From contig NZ_LT821240.1 in NCBI RefSeq assembly GCF_900169525.1, forward strand, positions 1,313,684 to 1,377,683: a DNA stretch of 64,000 nucleotides. Reading direction: 5' to 3'. Of the stretch, positions 46,787 through 57,046 are shown piece after piece. The stretch's first letter is position 1; every line of letters starts with the position of its first letter. A program made the translations under genes and the position numbers. The DNA is from Corynebacterium pacaense. GTDB lineage: Bacteria > Actinomycetota > Actinomycetes > Mycobacteriales > Mycobacteriaceae. The notes beneath the pieces are model-generated. The model did not search any database. It saw nothing but the letters and a program-made list of their open reading frames with translations, and had not been told where the DNA came from.

Positions 46787-47121
46787 CTACAATATTGAAC
46801 CATACTTTCAGCGCCCGTCAACAGGAAAGCCAAACATCTCTCAGCTCGCATGAGACGTCGGTTTATTGCCCGCGCAAAATTTTTAAGGCGAAATGAAGGA
46901 CCCTGAACAGGGGTTATTCTCAGGCAGGAGAATTTCTACAATAATTTTTGTGGAAGTTTGTGACCTTCGCGTAACAAGAATGACTCAGTCGTCGATTAGA
47001 GCCAGGATCACGGTCAGACCGAGCGACGCATACACCAATTCGGGGGTATTTGCCCTGATTCTTACACCTTCCGCACCCGGCGGCGCGGCAGGTGCGCATG
47101 GACGCGGGCGTCGATAAGCAT
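46787..47121. other. non-coding region between groEL terminator and porH copy 2
   Basis: About 335 bases without a supportable gene. It is AT-rich for this genome near 46870-46990 (e.g. AATAATTTTTGTGG) and probably holds the porH copy 2 promoter. A short minus-strand frame rich in Cys/Arg was judged spurious. Confidence 0.5.
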
Positions 47122-47163
47122 GCAAACGTCCCCTGCACCCACCGTGGAGGGTGCAGGGGACGT
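47122..47163 (-). terminator. terminator of groEL
   Basis: A perfect 15-bp stem (47126-47140 with 47149-47163) with an 8-base loop, 26 bases after the groEL stop on the minus strand. The T tract is short (GTTTGC), but the stem is very stable. Confidence 0.75.
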
Positions 47164-47188
47164 CTATATATAAGGTGTGGAACGGGGC

Positions 47189-48904
<1,716 letters not shown>

Positions 48905-48954
48905 TTAGTGAGTGTGGACCAACCTCACCCGCCAAGCAGTTTCATGATCATTTA

Positions 48955-48981
48955 TTGGCACTCATACGAGTTAAGTGCTAA
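48955..48981 (-). promoter_or_regulatory. CIRCE element (HrcA operator)
   Basis: On the minus strand TTAGCACTT-N9-GAGTGCCAA matches the CIRCE consensus TTAGCACTC-N9-GAGTGCTAA with two mismatches. It is the HrcA site for heat-shock repression of groEL. Confidence 0.85.
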
Positions 48982-49143
48982 GTCCGTTTTAGCAGTCGGA
49001 GCATGAGAGTGCAAGATGTGGGGGCCGTTGCTTTCAGGTTCACCTGGGCTTTCCCAGACCATGTTCGCCAGCGGCTAACAGTTCAGGGAGAATTCACGGC
49101 GGGTTCACAATGTTTCACCGATATATATATAAGGTGGACAGGC

Positions 49144-50517
49144 ATGACTCAACCACGCAATGCCCAGGACATCAAAAATCACATCGAGGGCCAGCGTGAT
49201 CAGATCTTCACGCAGCTCAGGCAGATCGTCTCCTTCAATTCGGTGCACAGCGACCCCTCGCTGATCGACGCCTACACCGGCGCCGCCGGCTGGGTGCGCG
49301 GGGCACTGACCGATGCCGGCCTCACCGTGACCGAGCACCCCGCCGGTGACGGCACCACCAACTTCATCGGCACCAGGACGGGCTCCCCCGACGCCCCGAC
49401 GGTACTGCTCTACAGCCATTTCGACGTGGTCCCGGCCGGCGATCCCTCGTTGTGGAGCGCCGATCCCTTCACCCTGACCGAGCGCGAGACCGAGCACGGC
49501 GTGCGCTGGTACGGTCGCGGTGCGGCTGACTGCAAGGGAAACCTGGTCATGCACCTGGCCGCCCTGCGTGCCGTCGACGCCGCGGGCGGCACCCCGCTGA
49601 ACCTCATCTACGTCGTCGAGGGGTCCGAGGAGATGGGCGGAAGCGCCCTCAACGCCCTGATCCATGAGCAACCCGAGCTTTTCGACGCCGATGTCCTCCT
49701 CATCGCCGACAGCGGGAACACCGCCGCGGGCACGCCGACGCTGACCACCACCCTGCGTGGCGGCGGCCAGATCACCGTCACCGTAAACACCCTCCACGCC
49801 GCCGTGCATTCCGGACAGTACGGCGGGGCCGCACCCGACGCGGTCGCTTCCCTGGTGCGCATCCTCGATTCGCTGCGGGATGAGCACGGGCGCACCACCA
49901 TCGACGGCGTGGATTCCTCCGCCGTCTGGGAGGGTGCACCCTATGACCCGCAGGCCTTCCGCACGGATGCCGGCATTCTCGACGGCGTGGAGATAATGGG
50001 CGCGGGCGAGAATCCCGGTACCCTGCTCTGGGCGCGTCCGGCGGTCACGGTCACCGGCTTCACCTCGACCCCGGTTGCCGAGGCCCTCAACGCGGTCCCG
50101 GCCACCGCCTCGGCGAAGCTGAACCTGCGGGTGCCCTCGGGACTGGACTCCAACGATGTTGCAGCGAAGCTCAAGCAGCATCTGATCGATCATGCGCCCT
50201 GGGGCGCTAAGGTCAGTGTCGTCGTCGACGACATCAACCAGCCCTTCTCCACCGATGTCACCGGCCCCGCACTGTCCGCGCTCGCGGAGTGCCTGTCGGC
50301 GGCCTACGGCGACCGCCCCACCGTCACCACCGGCAGCGGCGGCTCCATTCCGCTGTGCACCGAGCTGACCGAGCTCAACCCCGCAGCCGAACTGGCCCTC
50401 TACGGGGTCGAGGAACCGCTGTCGGTGATCCACTCCGCGGATGAATCAGTAGATCCGCATGAGATCAGGGACATCGCCACAGCGGAGGCATTGTTCCTGC
50501 TCAACTACCCGGGTTAG
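49144..50517 (+). CDS. M20-family metallopeptidase (dipeptidase)
   Basis: A 457-residue cytosolic zinc peptidase. Metal ligands and catalytic residues appear in LLYSHFDVVPAGD (His, Asp), GRGAADCKGNL (bridging Asp), VEGSEEMGGSAL (Glu-Glu) and HSADESV near the C-terminus. The insertion after the bridging region is a dimerisation domain (GGGQITVTVNTLHAAVHSG). It resembles broad-specificity dipeptidases of actinobacteria. The ATG at 49144 has AAGGTGG seven bases before; TATATATAT at about 49122 may be the -10. Ends in a clear terminator. Confidence 0.88.
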   Translation: MTQPRNAQDIKNHIEGQRDQIFTQLRQIVSFNSVHSDPSLIDAYTGAAGWVRGALTDAGLTVTEHPAGDGTTNFIGTRTGSPDAPTVLLYSHFDVVPAGDPSLWSADPFTLTERETEHGVRWYGRGAADCKGNLVMHLAALRAVDAAGGTPLNLIYVVEGSEEMGGSALNALIHEQPELFDADVLLIADSGNTAAGTPTLTTTLRGGGQITVTVNTLHAAVHSGQYGGAAPDAVASLVRILDSLRDEHGRTTIDGVDSSAVWEGAPYDPQAFRTDAGILDGVEIMGAGENPGTLLWARPAVTVTGFTSTPVAEALNAVPATASAKLNLRVPSGLDSNDVAAKLKQHLIDHAPWGAKVSVVVDDINQPFSTDVTGPALSALAECLSAAYGDRPTVTTGSGGSIPLCTELTELNPAAELALYGVEEPLSVIHSADESVDPHEIRDIATAEALFLLNYPG

Positions 50518-50543
50518 GCACCGCGCCGTTGGCGACATTCGCA

Positions 50544-50575
50544 CCAGTACCCCCGAATGGAGGTACTGGCTTTTT
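50544..50575 (+). terminator. terminator after the M20 peptidase gene
   Basis: CCAGTACC (50544-50551) pairs with GGTACTGG (50562-50569), followed by CTTTTT. Confidence 0.88.
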
Positions 50576-50591
50576 ATGTTCGTGACATGGC

Positions 50592-50620
50592 TTGATCGTC
50601 CATGTGACGGTGGTTACTAT
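50592..50620 (+). promoter_or_regulatory. promoter of the leader-uORF transcript
   Basis: TTGATC (50592-50597), a 17-base spacer and TACTAT (50615-50620) make a near-consensus housekeeping promoter. Transcription should start at about 50626-50628, right at the GTG of the small upstream ORF. Confidence 0.7.
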
Positions 50621-50627
50621 GAGCCTC

Positions 50628-50690
50628 GTGACTAAAACCATTGACCTTAAGCGAGTAGCCGAGGCTACGTACCCTGCTGCGGGATCTTAG
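50628..50690 (+). CDS. leaderless 20-codon upstream ORF (putative leader peptide)
   Basis: GTG ACT AAA ... TAG encodes VTKTIDLKRVAEATYPAAGS. The GTG lies 7 bases after the -10 hexamer, so the mRNA would begin with the start codon. There is no run of one amino acid as in classical attenuator peptides. Its stop codon overlaps the 5' arm of an alternative RNA pairing (50689-50699), so translation or stalling could influence folding of the downstream leader. Expression is unproven. Confidence 0.5.
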   Translation: MTKTIDLKRVAEATYPAAGS

Positions 50691-50754
50691 GACTGACTCC
50701 CCGCATCAGGGGAGTAGTCGTTAATCACCACCGTAAAGCTTAAGAGTCGGTCCT
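50646..50754 (+). promoter_or_regulatory. structured mRNA leader with mutually exclusive pairings
   Basis: Hairpin A: GACT-g-ACTCCCC (50692-50702) with GGGGAGT-AGTC (50709-50719). Pairing B: AGGACTGACTC (50689-50699) with GAGTCGGTCCT (50744-50754), one G.U. Pairing C: CTTAAGC (50646-50652) with GCTTAAG (50738-50744). A small GTAGCC-GA-GGCTAC hairpin lies inside the uORF. A and B cannot coexist, the hallmark of a regulatory switch. I cannot assign it to a known riboswitch class, and no terminator hairpin with T run follows directly. Confidence 0.5.
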
Positions 50755-50835
50755 CCACCTAACAGGATCTTTCACAGCACATCTTTTTTCACTAAAGAGA
50801 TCCGCTCATTCCGCCCGACGCAAAGGACCGTGTCA

Positions 50836-51372
50836 ATGTCTATCTCCACCCGCAACCGTCGTTCCACCATCACCGAGTTCCGCACCGGAACCCCCGCCCC
50901 CATCCAGTCCGAGCCGCGGATCTACGCCGACGATCCCTTCCGCGCCCGGTTCGGACACCAGCTGCCCCGTGGCCTGCGCGAAGAGGCCCGCGGCATGGAA
51001 TGGCGCACCTTCGCCAACACCTATGCACCCACCGGCAACCTGCGCATCGCCCAGCTGGAATCCACCGCCCGCCGCGGCGGCATGTTCCACTTCACCGCTG
51101 CCATGATTTCCACCACCGGTTCCGAGCGGAACACCGACAGCACCGAGATCACCGCCACCGGCCCGATCTCCGCCTGCACCAACCTGCTGGCGGACGCGGG
51201 ACGCCGGATCGAGATCCTCGAGTTCCACCAGTTCGACATCTTCGAGGCCACCGTCACCTTCATCTACGCCGGGAACAACAACCGGCACGCCTGGGCCATG
51301 GGCTTCGGCGGAACCACCGAGCAGTCGGCCGCCGCGGCCATGAGCTCCGCCGCCCACCTGATCTACGGGTAG
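50836..51372 (+). CDS. stand-alone LeuA regulatory-domain-like protein
   Basis: A 178-residue soluble protein. Its C-terminal half (ITATGPISACTNLLADAGRRIEI, FIYAGNNNRHAWAMGFGG, SSAAHLIYG) resembles the allosteric leucine-binding domain of 2-isopropylmalate synthase (G-P-[IL]-S-A-x-x-x-x-L...W-x-x-G-x-x). The catalytic TIM barrel is absent. The N-terminal ~60 residues are Arg/Pro-rich and unrecognised. A role as sensor or as partner of LeuA is inference. The ATG at 50836 has AAAGGA eight bases upstream; a GTG at 50830 is too close to it. Preceded by the uORF/leader, ends in a strong terminator. Confidence 0.55.
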   Translation: MSISTRNRRSTITEFRTGTPAPIQSEPRIYADDPFRARFGHQLPRGLREEARGMEWRTFANTYAPTGNLRIAQLESTARRGGMFHFTAAMISTTGSERNTDSTEITATGPISACTNLLADAGRRIEILEFHQFDIFEATVTFIYAGNNNRHAWAMGFGGTTEQSAAAAMSSAAHLIYG

Positions 51373-51415
51373 AGGCTCGGATAGCAAGCTCCTAAAAGTA
51401 CATAACAAGGGGTAA

Positions 51416-51453
51416 GCCACGGGGGTGCCACAGGCATCCCCGTGGCCCTTTTT
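51416..51453 (+). terminator. terminator after the LeuA-domain-like gene
   Basis: GCCACGGGG..TGCC pairs with GGCA..CCCCGTGGC (arms within 51416-51446) and is followed by CCTTTTT. Confidence 0.88.
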
Positions 51454-51771
51454 CCGAACAAAAAGTTTCATCCCCGATCCATCACCCTCTGACCTGCGGA
51501 AATGCCACGCACATGTGCGGAGCCGCCTCCAATATATACTGCCTTCCGCAGGATTCCGTTGGTGGCTCCCACGATCGGCAGGTAGACTGCCCCTGTATTG
51601 GCCACGCCTATGGACGTCGCCTGAGCATGGGTGTTTCTCAGTTTCTCACTTCGTGGATCTTCGACGTGCGTTGTCTCGCTGGGGCCGCACACAGGTGGAC
51701 GGCGCTGTCCTTTCAAAGGGGCCGTGGCTACGTTAGAGGTTCATAACACGTAAAGGGGACTTGGAGAAAAC
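51454..51771. other. non-coding region upstream of the mrp operon
   Basis: No supportable gene in about 320 bases. It contains AATATATACT (51531-51540), GC-rich patches and the mrpA Shine-Dalgarno (TTGGAGA). The mrp promoter presumably lies in the last 100 bases, but no hexamer pair stands out. Confidence 0.5.
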
Positions 51772-54700
51772 GTGCTGACTCTACTTCTCGCCCTAACTGC
51801 CGCGGCAGTTCTGGCCCCGCTTCTCATAGCCACCCTCGGACGTTCCGCGTTCCTGCTCCTGGCGCTGGTGCCCGCGGGAGGTTTCTTCTGGGTCGTCACC
51901 GAGTTCCTCAACGGCCGCTTCAGCGAAGGCGGCCGGCTCCACGCCCACTATGAGTGGATGCCCTCGGCCCATCTCGACATCGACATGCGCATGGATTCCC
52001 TGTCCGCACTGTTCTCCCTGATCATTCTCGGCGTGGGCGCCCTGGTGCTGGTCTACTGTCACGGCTACTTCGATTCCAACCCCGGCAGGCTCAGCGCCTT
52101 CGGTGGTCAGCTCGTCGCCTTCGCCATGGCGATGTACGGTCTGGTGATCTCGGACAACATCCTGCTGATGTACGTGTTCTGGGAACTGACCTCGGTGCTG
52201 TCCTTCCTGCTGGTCGGATACTACGGCGAGCGCGCATCCTCCCGCCGTTCGGCGGCGCAGGCCCTGATGGTGACCACACTCGGCGGACTCGCCATGCTGG
52301 TGGGCATCATCCTGATCGGGACCGAGACCGGGGTGTGGACCTTCTCCGATCTCGCCGCGTACCCCGGAAACTGGGCGGAGGTACCATTCATCGGTGTCGG
52401 AGCGGTGCTCATTCTCGCCGGCGCACTGTCCAAATCGGCCATCGCACCCATGCACTTCTGGCTTCCCGGGGCGATGGCGGCACCGACCCCGGTTTCCGCG
52501 TACCTGCACTCCGCCGCCATGGTCAAGGCCGGCATCTATCTGGTCGCACGCCTGGCGCCGGACTTCAATGTCATTCCCGCCTGGTATCTGACCATCGTCC
52601 CGCTCGGTATGCTCACCATGATCATGGGTGGCTGGATGGCACTGCGCCAGAAGGATCTCAAACTGATTCTCGCCTATGGAACGGTGTCCCAGCTCGGCTT
52701 CATCATCTCCGTGATGGGAATCGGAAGCCGGGAGGCCATGCTCGCCGGCCTGGCGCTGACCTTCGGGCACTCACTGTTCAAGGCCACCCTGTTCATGACG
52801 GTCGGGGCCATCGACCACACCACGGGTACCCGTGACATCCGCGAACTCTCCGGGCTGGGACGCAGGCAGCCGCTCATCCTCGCACTCGCCGCCATCTCCG
52901 CCGCCTCGATGGCGGGTATCCCTCCGCTGTTCGGGTTCATAGCCAAGGAGACCGCAATCGACGCGATCCTGCACGAGGAGCTGCTTCACGGCATGCCAGG
53001 CACCCTCATGCTCGGCGGTATCGTCCTCGGTTCGATCCTCACCATGGCGTACTCGTGCTACTTCCTCTACGGCGCCTTCGCCACCAAACCGCAGACCCAT
53101 CCCAGCCAGGGCGGGATCTCAGCCGCCGTCGAGCAGATGCACCACATCTCCCTGAAACTGTGGATCGCACCCTTCATCCTCACCTGCATGACCGTGGTGT
53201 TCGGCCTCTACCCCTCACCGATGTCCGCCCTCCTGCTCAGCCATCTCGATGCGATCCTCCCGCAGACCGCTGGGGAGTACCCCACCTATCTGGCGCTGTG
53301 GCACGGGTTCAACGTCCCGCTGCTGCTCTCGGTGATCATCATCATTTCGGGATTCCTGCTCTACCTGAAGCTTCCCCTCGTGCTGAGGTACCAGCCGAGG
53401 GCCGCCGCCCTCGGCAGCGCCGAAACAGCCTACGATGCGGTACTGGACTACCTCCGGTACATCTCCCTGCGCCTGACCGCATCGACCCAGCGCGGTTCAC
53501 TGACCCTGAACGTCGGCGTCATCTTCCTGGCACTCGCGGTCGTTCCGATCATCGCACTGGTCACCGGGGAACGCAATGCCGTGCGCATGGAACTGTGGGA
53601 CACCCCCTTCCAGGCACTGGCGGCCGTGATCATCATCCTCGCCGCGATAACGGCCACCCAGATGAACAACCGTCTCTCCGCCCTGATCCTGGTCGGCGTG
53701 ACCGGCTACGGCATCGCGGTGATCTTCGCCCTGCAGGGCGCCCCGGATCTGGCCCTTACCCAGACCCTGGTGGAGACAGTGACCATGGTGGTGTTCATGC
53801 TGGTGCTGCGCAAAATGCCCACCGAGGTCACCTGGCGCGCCGACCCGAAGAACTCCCGCCTGCGGGCCTGGTTGGCCGCCGCCGTGGGAATCACCGTGGT
53901 GGTGGTGACGATTTTCGCCATGAACGCCCGCAGCACCCTTCCGATCTCTACCTACATGCAGGACCTGGCCTATGAAATCGGCCACGGCGCCAACACCGTC
54001 AATGTTCTGCTGGTGGATCTGCGTGGCTTCGACACCTTCGGTGAAATCTCCGTTCTGGTGGTCGCCGCGACCGGAATCGCCTCACTGGTGTACCGCAATC
54101 GCAGCTTCCGGAGGGATTCCCGGCGGCCGACGCTTGCCACGAGCGGGCGCAGGTGGCTGGCCGCCTCGGTGGACAATGAGCGCGCCCAGAACCGCTCCCT
54201 GATGGTCGATGTGGCAACCCGCATCCTCTTCCCGTCCATGATCCTGCTGTCGATCTACTTCTTCTTCGTCGGGCACAACTCCCCCGGCGGTGGCTTCGCC
54301 GGCGGACTCGTCGCCGCCCTGGCATTCGCGCTGCGTTACCTCGCCGGGGGCCGCGACGAGCTCGAGGAGGCACTGCCCATCGACGCCGGACGCATCCTCG
54401 GCACCGGACTTATCGCCTCGGCCGCCGCGATCCTGTGGCCAATGATCATCGGCGAACCTCCACTGACCTCGCACATCCTCGATCTCACTCTGCCCCTGAT
54501 CGGCGATGTGCACGTGGCATCCGCGCTGTTGTTCGATCTGGGTGTCTATCTCATCGTGATCGGACTGGTCATGCACATCCTGCACAGCCTCGGCGGCCAG
54601 CTCGACCGCGATGAGGAGATGCGTAAGCAGCGTGCACGCGATCGGGCACGCCGTCTGGCCAGGACGACGCGCCGCAAGCAGCCGGTCATGTCCGCCAGCT

Positions 54701-54828
54701 CCTCAACCTCCACCAAGGACGGGAGATCCACACCGCGTCCGCTGCCGTCGATCAGACCCCCCGGCGCCAGCGGCGGGGAGACGATAGGCGAGAACGAAGA
54801 GAACAACCGCGAAGGCAGGGAGAGATAG
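51772..54828 (+). CDS. mrpA: Na+(cation)/H+ antiporter subunit A, MrpA fused to MrpB
   Basis: A 1018-residue membrane protein, the largest subunit of the Mrp antiporter, related to NuoL. Features: the N-terminal NuoL-type domain with MYVFWELTSVLSFLLVGY, KSAIAPMHFWLPGAMAAPTPVSAYLHSA and HSLFKATLFMTVGAIDH; a middle region with GVTGYGIAVIFALQGAPDLALTQTLVE; and a C-terminal MrpB-like part (ATRILFPSMILLSIYF, VGHNSPGGGFAGGLV). The last 80 residues are a charged cytoplasmic tail. GTG start 51772 after TTGGAGA. The stop abuts the mrpC ATG. No separate mrpB is present, which agrees with the fusion. Confidence 0.93.
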   Translation: MLTLLLALTAAAVLAPLLIATLGRSAFLLLALVPAGGFFWVVTEFLNGRFSEGGRLHAHYEWMPSAHLDIDMRMDSLSALFSLIILGVGALVLVYCHGYFDSNPGRLSAFGGQLVAFAMAMYGLVISDNILLMYVFWELTSVLSFLLVGYYGERASSRRSAAQALMVTTLGGLAMLVGIILIGTETGVWTFSDLAAYPGNWAEVPFIGVGAVLILAGALSKSAIAPMHFWLPGAMAAPTPVSAYLHSAAMVKAGIYLVARLAPDFNVIPAWYLTIVPLGMLTMIMGGWMALRQKDLKLILAYGTVSQLGFIISVMGIGSREAMLAGLALTFGHSLFKATLFMTVGAIDHTTGTRDIRELSGLGRRQPLILALAAISAASMAGIPPLFGFIAKETAIDAILHEELLHGMPGTLMLGGIVLGSILTMAYSCYFLYGAFATKPQTHPSQGGISAAVEQMHHISLKLWIAPFILTCMTVVFGLYPSPMSALLLSHLDAILPQTAGEYPTYLALWHGFNVPLLLSVIIIISGFLLYLKLPLVLRYQPRAAALGSAETAYDAVLDYLRYISLRLTASTQRGSLTLNVGVIFLALAVVPIIALVTGERNAVRMELWDTPFQALAAVIIILAAITATQMNNRLSALILVGVTGYGIAVIFALQGAPDLALTQTLVETVTMVVFMLVLRKMPTEVTWRADPKNSRLRAWLAAAVGITVVVVTIFAMNARSTLPISTYMQDLAYEIGHGANTVNVLLVDLRGFDTFGEISVLVVAATGIASLVYRNRSFRRDSRRPTLATSGRRWLAASVDNERAQNRSLMVDVATRILFPSMILLSIYFFFVGHNSPGGGFAGGLVAALAFALRYLAGGRDELEEALPIDAGRILGTGLIASAAAILWPMIIGEPPLTSHILDLTLPLIGDVHVASALLFDLGVYLIVIGLVMHILHSLGGQLDRDEEMRKQRARDRARRLARTTRRKQPVMSASSSTSTKDGRSTPRPLPSIRPPGASGGETIGENEENNREGRER

Positions 54829-55320
54829 ATGGTGGCCAACCTTTTCCTTCTGCTCGCAGCGGGTGGCCTCATCGCCTCCGGCGTCTACCTCCTGCTCGAC
54901 CGCGCGATGACCAAGATGATCATGGGTCTCATGCTCATTGGAAACGGCGCGAACCTGCTGATCCTCGCCTCCGGGGGCGCGGCCGGCTCCCCGCCGATCC
55001 GCGGTCGTGAGAGCGAAATCTACGGCGACAGGATCGCCGATCCGCTCGCCCAGGCGATGATCCTGACCGCCATCGTGATCTCCATGGCGATGACGGCGTT
55101 CATGCTGTCGCTCGCCTACCGCCAGTACCGCTACAGAACCGAGGACTTCATTGAAGATGACACCGAGGATGTCGCCATCTCCGTGCGCCCCGCTGTTGCA
55201 TCGGCAGCTCCCGACCACGATGCCTCCGACGATCCGGAGACCGGCCGTATGACCTCCGAGGGCGATGAGTTCGGCCCGCAGTCCTTCGAGGCACCGCTGA
55301 AGGGAGCGGAGGATGACTAG
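54829..55320 (+). CDS. mrpC: Mrp antiporter subunit C
   Basis: A 163-residue NuoK-like protein with three helices (LFLLLAAGGLIASGVYLLL, MIMGLMLIGNGANLLIL, PLAQAMILTAIVISMAMTAF). An acidic tail of about 60 residues (EDFIEDDTEDVAIS) is longer than in Bacillus MrpC. Overlaps mrpD by 8 bases. Confidence 0.92.
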   Translation: MVANLFLLLAAGGLIASGVYLLLDRAMTKMIMGLMLIGNGANLLILASGGAAGSPPIRGRESEIYGDRIADPLAQAMILTAIVISMAMTAFMLSLAYRQYRYRTEDFIEDDTEDVAISVRPAVASAAPDHDASDDPETGRMTSEGDEFGPQSFEAPLKGAEDD

Positions 55321-57046
55321 CCCCCTCTATGACTCGGTCCTGCCCCTGCTTCCGTACATGGTCCCGCTTCCGGTGATCCTGCCCGCGGTGGCGGCGGCGC
55401 TGACCCTGGTGCTGTCCAAGTACCTGCATGCGCAGCGCACGATCGCGATGATCACCCTGCTCTTCCTGATCGGGCTCAACGCCACCATGCTCTTCCTGGT
55501 TGATCGCGAGGGGATCCAGACCATCCAGATGGGCGGATGGGACGCCCCCATCGGCATCACCCTTGTCGCGGACAGGCTTTCGGTGTCCATGCTCACGGTG
55601 TCCTCCATCGTGCTCTTCTCGGTGATGTGGTACGCGATCAGCCAGGGTATCCGAGACGGCGGCAAGGATGAACCGGTGGCGGTGTTCCTGCCCACCTACC
55701 TCCTGCTGTCCATGGGTGTGAACCTGGCCTTCCTCGCCGGTGACCTCTTCAACCTCTACGTCGGATTTGAGGTGCTCCTTGTCGCCTCCTATGTGCTACT
55801 GACCCTCGGGGCCTCGCCCGCCCGGGTGCGTGCCGGCGTCGGCTACGTCATGGTCTCCATGGCCTCGTCCATGGTGTTCCTCTTCGGCCTCGCGATGGTC
55901 TACGCCTCGGTGGGCACCCTGAACATGGCGCACATCGGCCTGCGCATGGAGGACGTTGCCTCCGGGACACGCTCGGCGATCTTCGCGGTGCTGCTCATCG
56001 CCTTCGGCATCAAGGCTGCCGTCTTCCCCCTGGATTCCTGGTTGCCCGACTCCTACCCCACCGCACCCTCCCTGGTCACCGCGGTCTTCGCCGGCCTACT
56101 GACCAAGGTCGGCGTCTATGCCATCATCCGTACCCGTTCGGTGATCTTCACCGACGGATCCATGGACACCATGCTGATGTGGGTGGCGCTGGCGACCATG
56201 ATCGTGGGCATTCTCGGTGCCATGGCACAGAACGACATCAAGCGTCTGCTGTCCTTCACCCTCGTCAGCCACATCGGCTACATGATCTTCGGGGTCGCCC
56301 TGGGGTCGGCCGCCGGGCTGTCGGGGGCGATCTTCTACGCCATCCACCACATTCTGGTGCAGACCTCCCTCTTCCTCGTGGTGGGTCTGATTGAACGCCA
56401 GGTCGGGTCCTCCTCGCTGCGGCGTTTGGGTTCCCTGGCCTACCTCTCCCCGGTGCTGGCACTGCTGTACTTCATTCCCGCCATCAACCTCGGTGGTATC
56501 CCGCCGTTCTCCGGGTTCCTGGGCAAGATCATCCTCCTGGAGGCCGGCGCCGAGGACGGAACGTGGCTGGCGTGGGTGCTCATCGCCGGTGCGGTGATCA
56601 CCTCCCTGCTGACCCTCTACACCATGGTCCTGGTGTGGTCGAAGGCGTTCTGGCGCGATCGCAAGGATGCCCCGGACGGCGCCACCGTCCTGGCCAGGCC
56701 GGCCCCCCTCGTCGACGTGCGCGACGAGGTGGCGGTGAAAGACCGCGACGATGTCGGGCGGATGCCTGTGGGCATGGTCGTCTCGACCTCGGTGCTCGTC
56801 TTCGCCTCCCTCGCCGTGTCCGTGCTCGCCGGGCCGCTGTCCTCCATCACCGGCCGCGCCGCGGAATCCGCCCAGGATGTCAGCATCTACCGCTCCGCCG
56901 TGCTCGGCCCCAACTTCGAGGAACCGGGGCGCACGCTGGACATGGAGCGTTACGACGCCAACCGTGACGATTACGATCACCGTAACGACTCGGAGCTCGG
57001 CGGTGGCGGCGTTGCCACCACAGTTGAAGAGGAGGTCAATCCGTGA
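55313..57046 (+). CDS. mrpD: Mrp antiporter subunit D
   Basis: A 577-residue NuoN/NuoM-like proton-pumping subunit with about 14 helices. Conserved parts: NLYVGFEVLLVASYVLL, GIKAAVFPLDSWLPDSYPTAPSLVTAVFAGLLTKVG and IHHILVQTSLFLVVGL, including the intramembrane Lys and Glu residues that carry protons. A cytoplasmic acidic C-terminal tail follows. Stop overlaps the mrpE GTG. Confidence 0.93.
   Translation: MTSPLYDSVLPLLPYMVPLPVILPAVAAALTLVLSKYLHAQRTIAMITLLFLIGLNATMLFLVDREGIQTIQMGGWDAPIGITLVADRLSVSMLTVSSIVLFSVMWYAISQGIRDGGKDEPVAVFLPTYLLLSMGVNLAFLAGDLFNLYVGFEVLLVASYVLLTLGASPARVRAGVGYVMVSMASSMVFLFGLAMVYASVGTLNMAHIGLRMEDVASGTRSAIFAVLLIAFGIKAAVFPLDSWLPDSYPTAPSLVTAVFAGLLTKVGVYAIIRTRSVIFTDGSMDTMLMWVALATMIVGILGAMAQNDIKRLLSFTLVSHIGYMIFGVALGSAAGLSGAIFYAIHHILVQTSLFLVVGLIERQVGSSSLRRLGSLAYLSPVLALLYFIPAINLGGIPPFSGFLGKIILLEAGAEDGTWLAWVLIAGAVITSLLTLYTMVLVWSKAFWRDRKDAPDGATVLARPAPLVDVRDEVAVKDRDDVGRMPVGMVVSTSVLVFASLAVSVLAGPLSSITGRAAESAQDVSIYRSAVLGPNFEEPGRTLDMERYDANRDDYDHRNDSELGGGGVATTVEEEVNP

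Noticed and set aside
46966..46983. TGTGACCTTCGCGTAACA as a GlxR (CRP-type) site
   Set aside because: The half-sites are 8 bases apart instead of 6 and the right half is TAACA, so it does not fit the TGTGA-N6-TCACA pattern.
46920..47138. A Cys/Arg-rich minus-strand ORF between groEL and porH
   Set aside because: No ribosome binding site, no motif, and it overlaps the groEL terminator stem.
50646..50754. Possible yybP-ykoY manganese riboswitch because of GGGGAGTAGT
   Set aside because: The GGGGAGT is locked in a simple hairpin, the second conserved loop is not recognisable and the downstream gene is not a metal exporter. I kept it as an unassigned structured leader.
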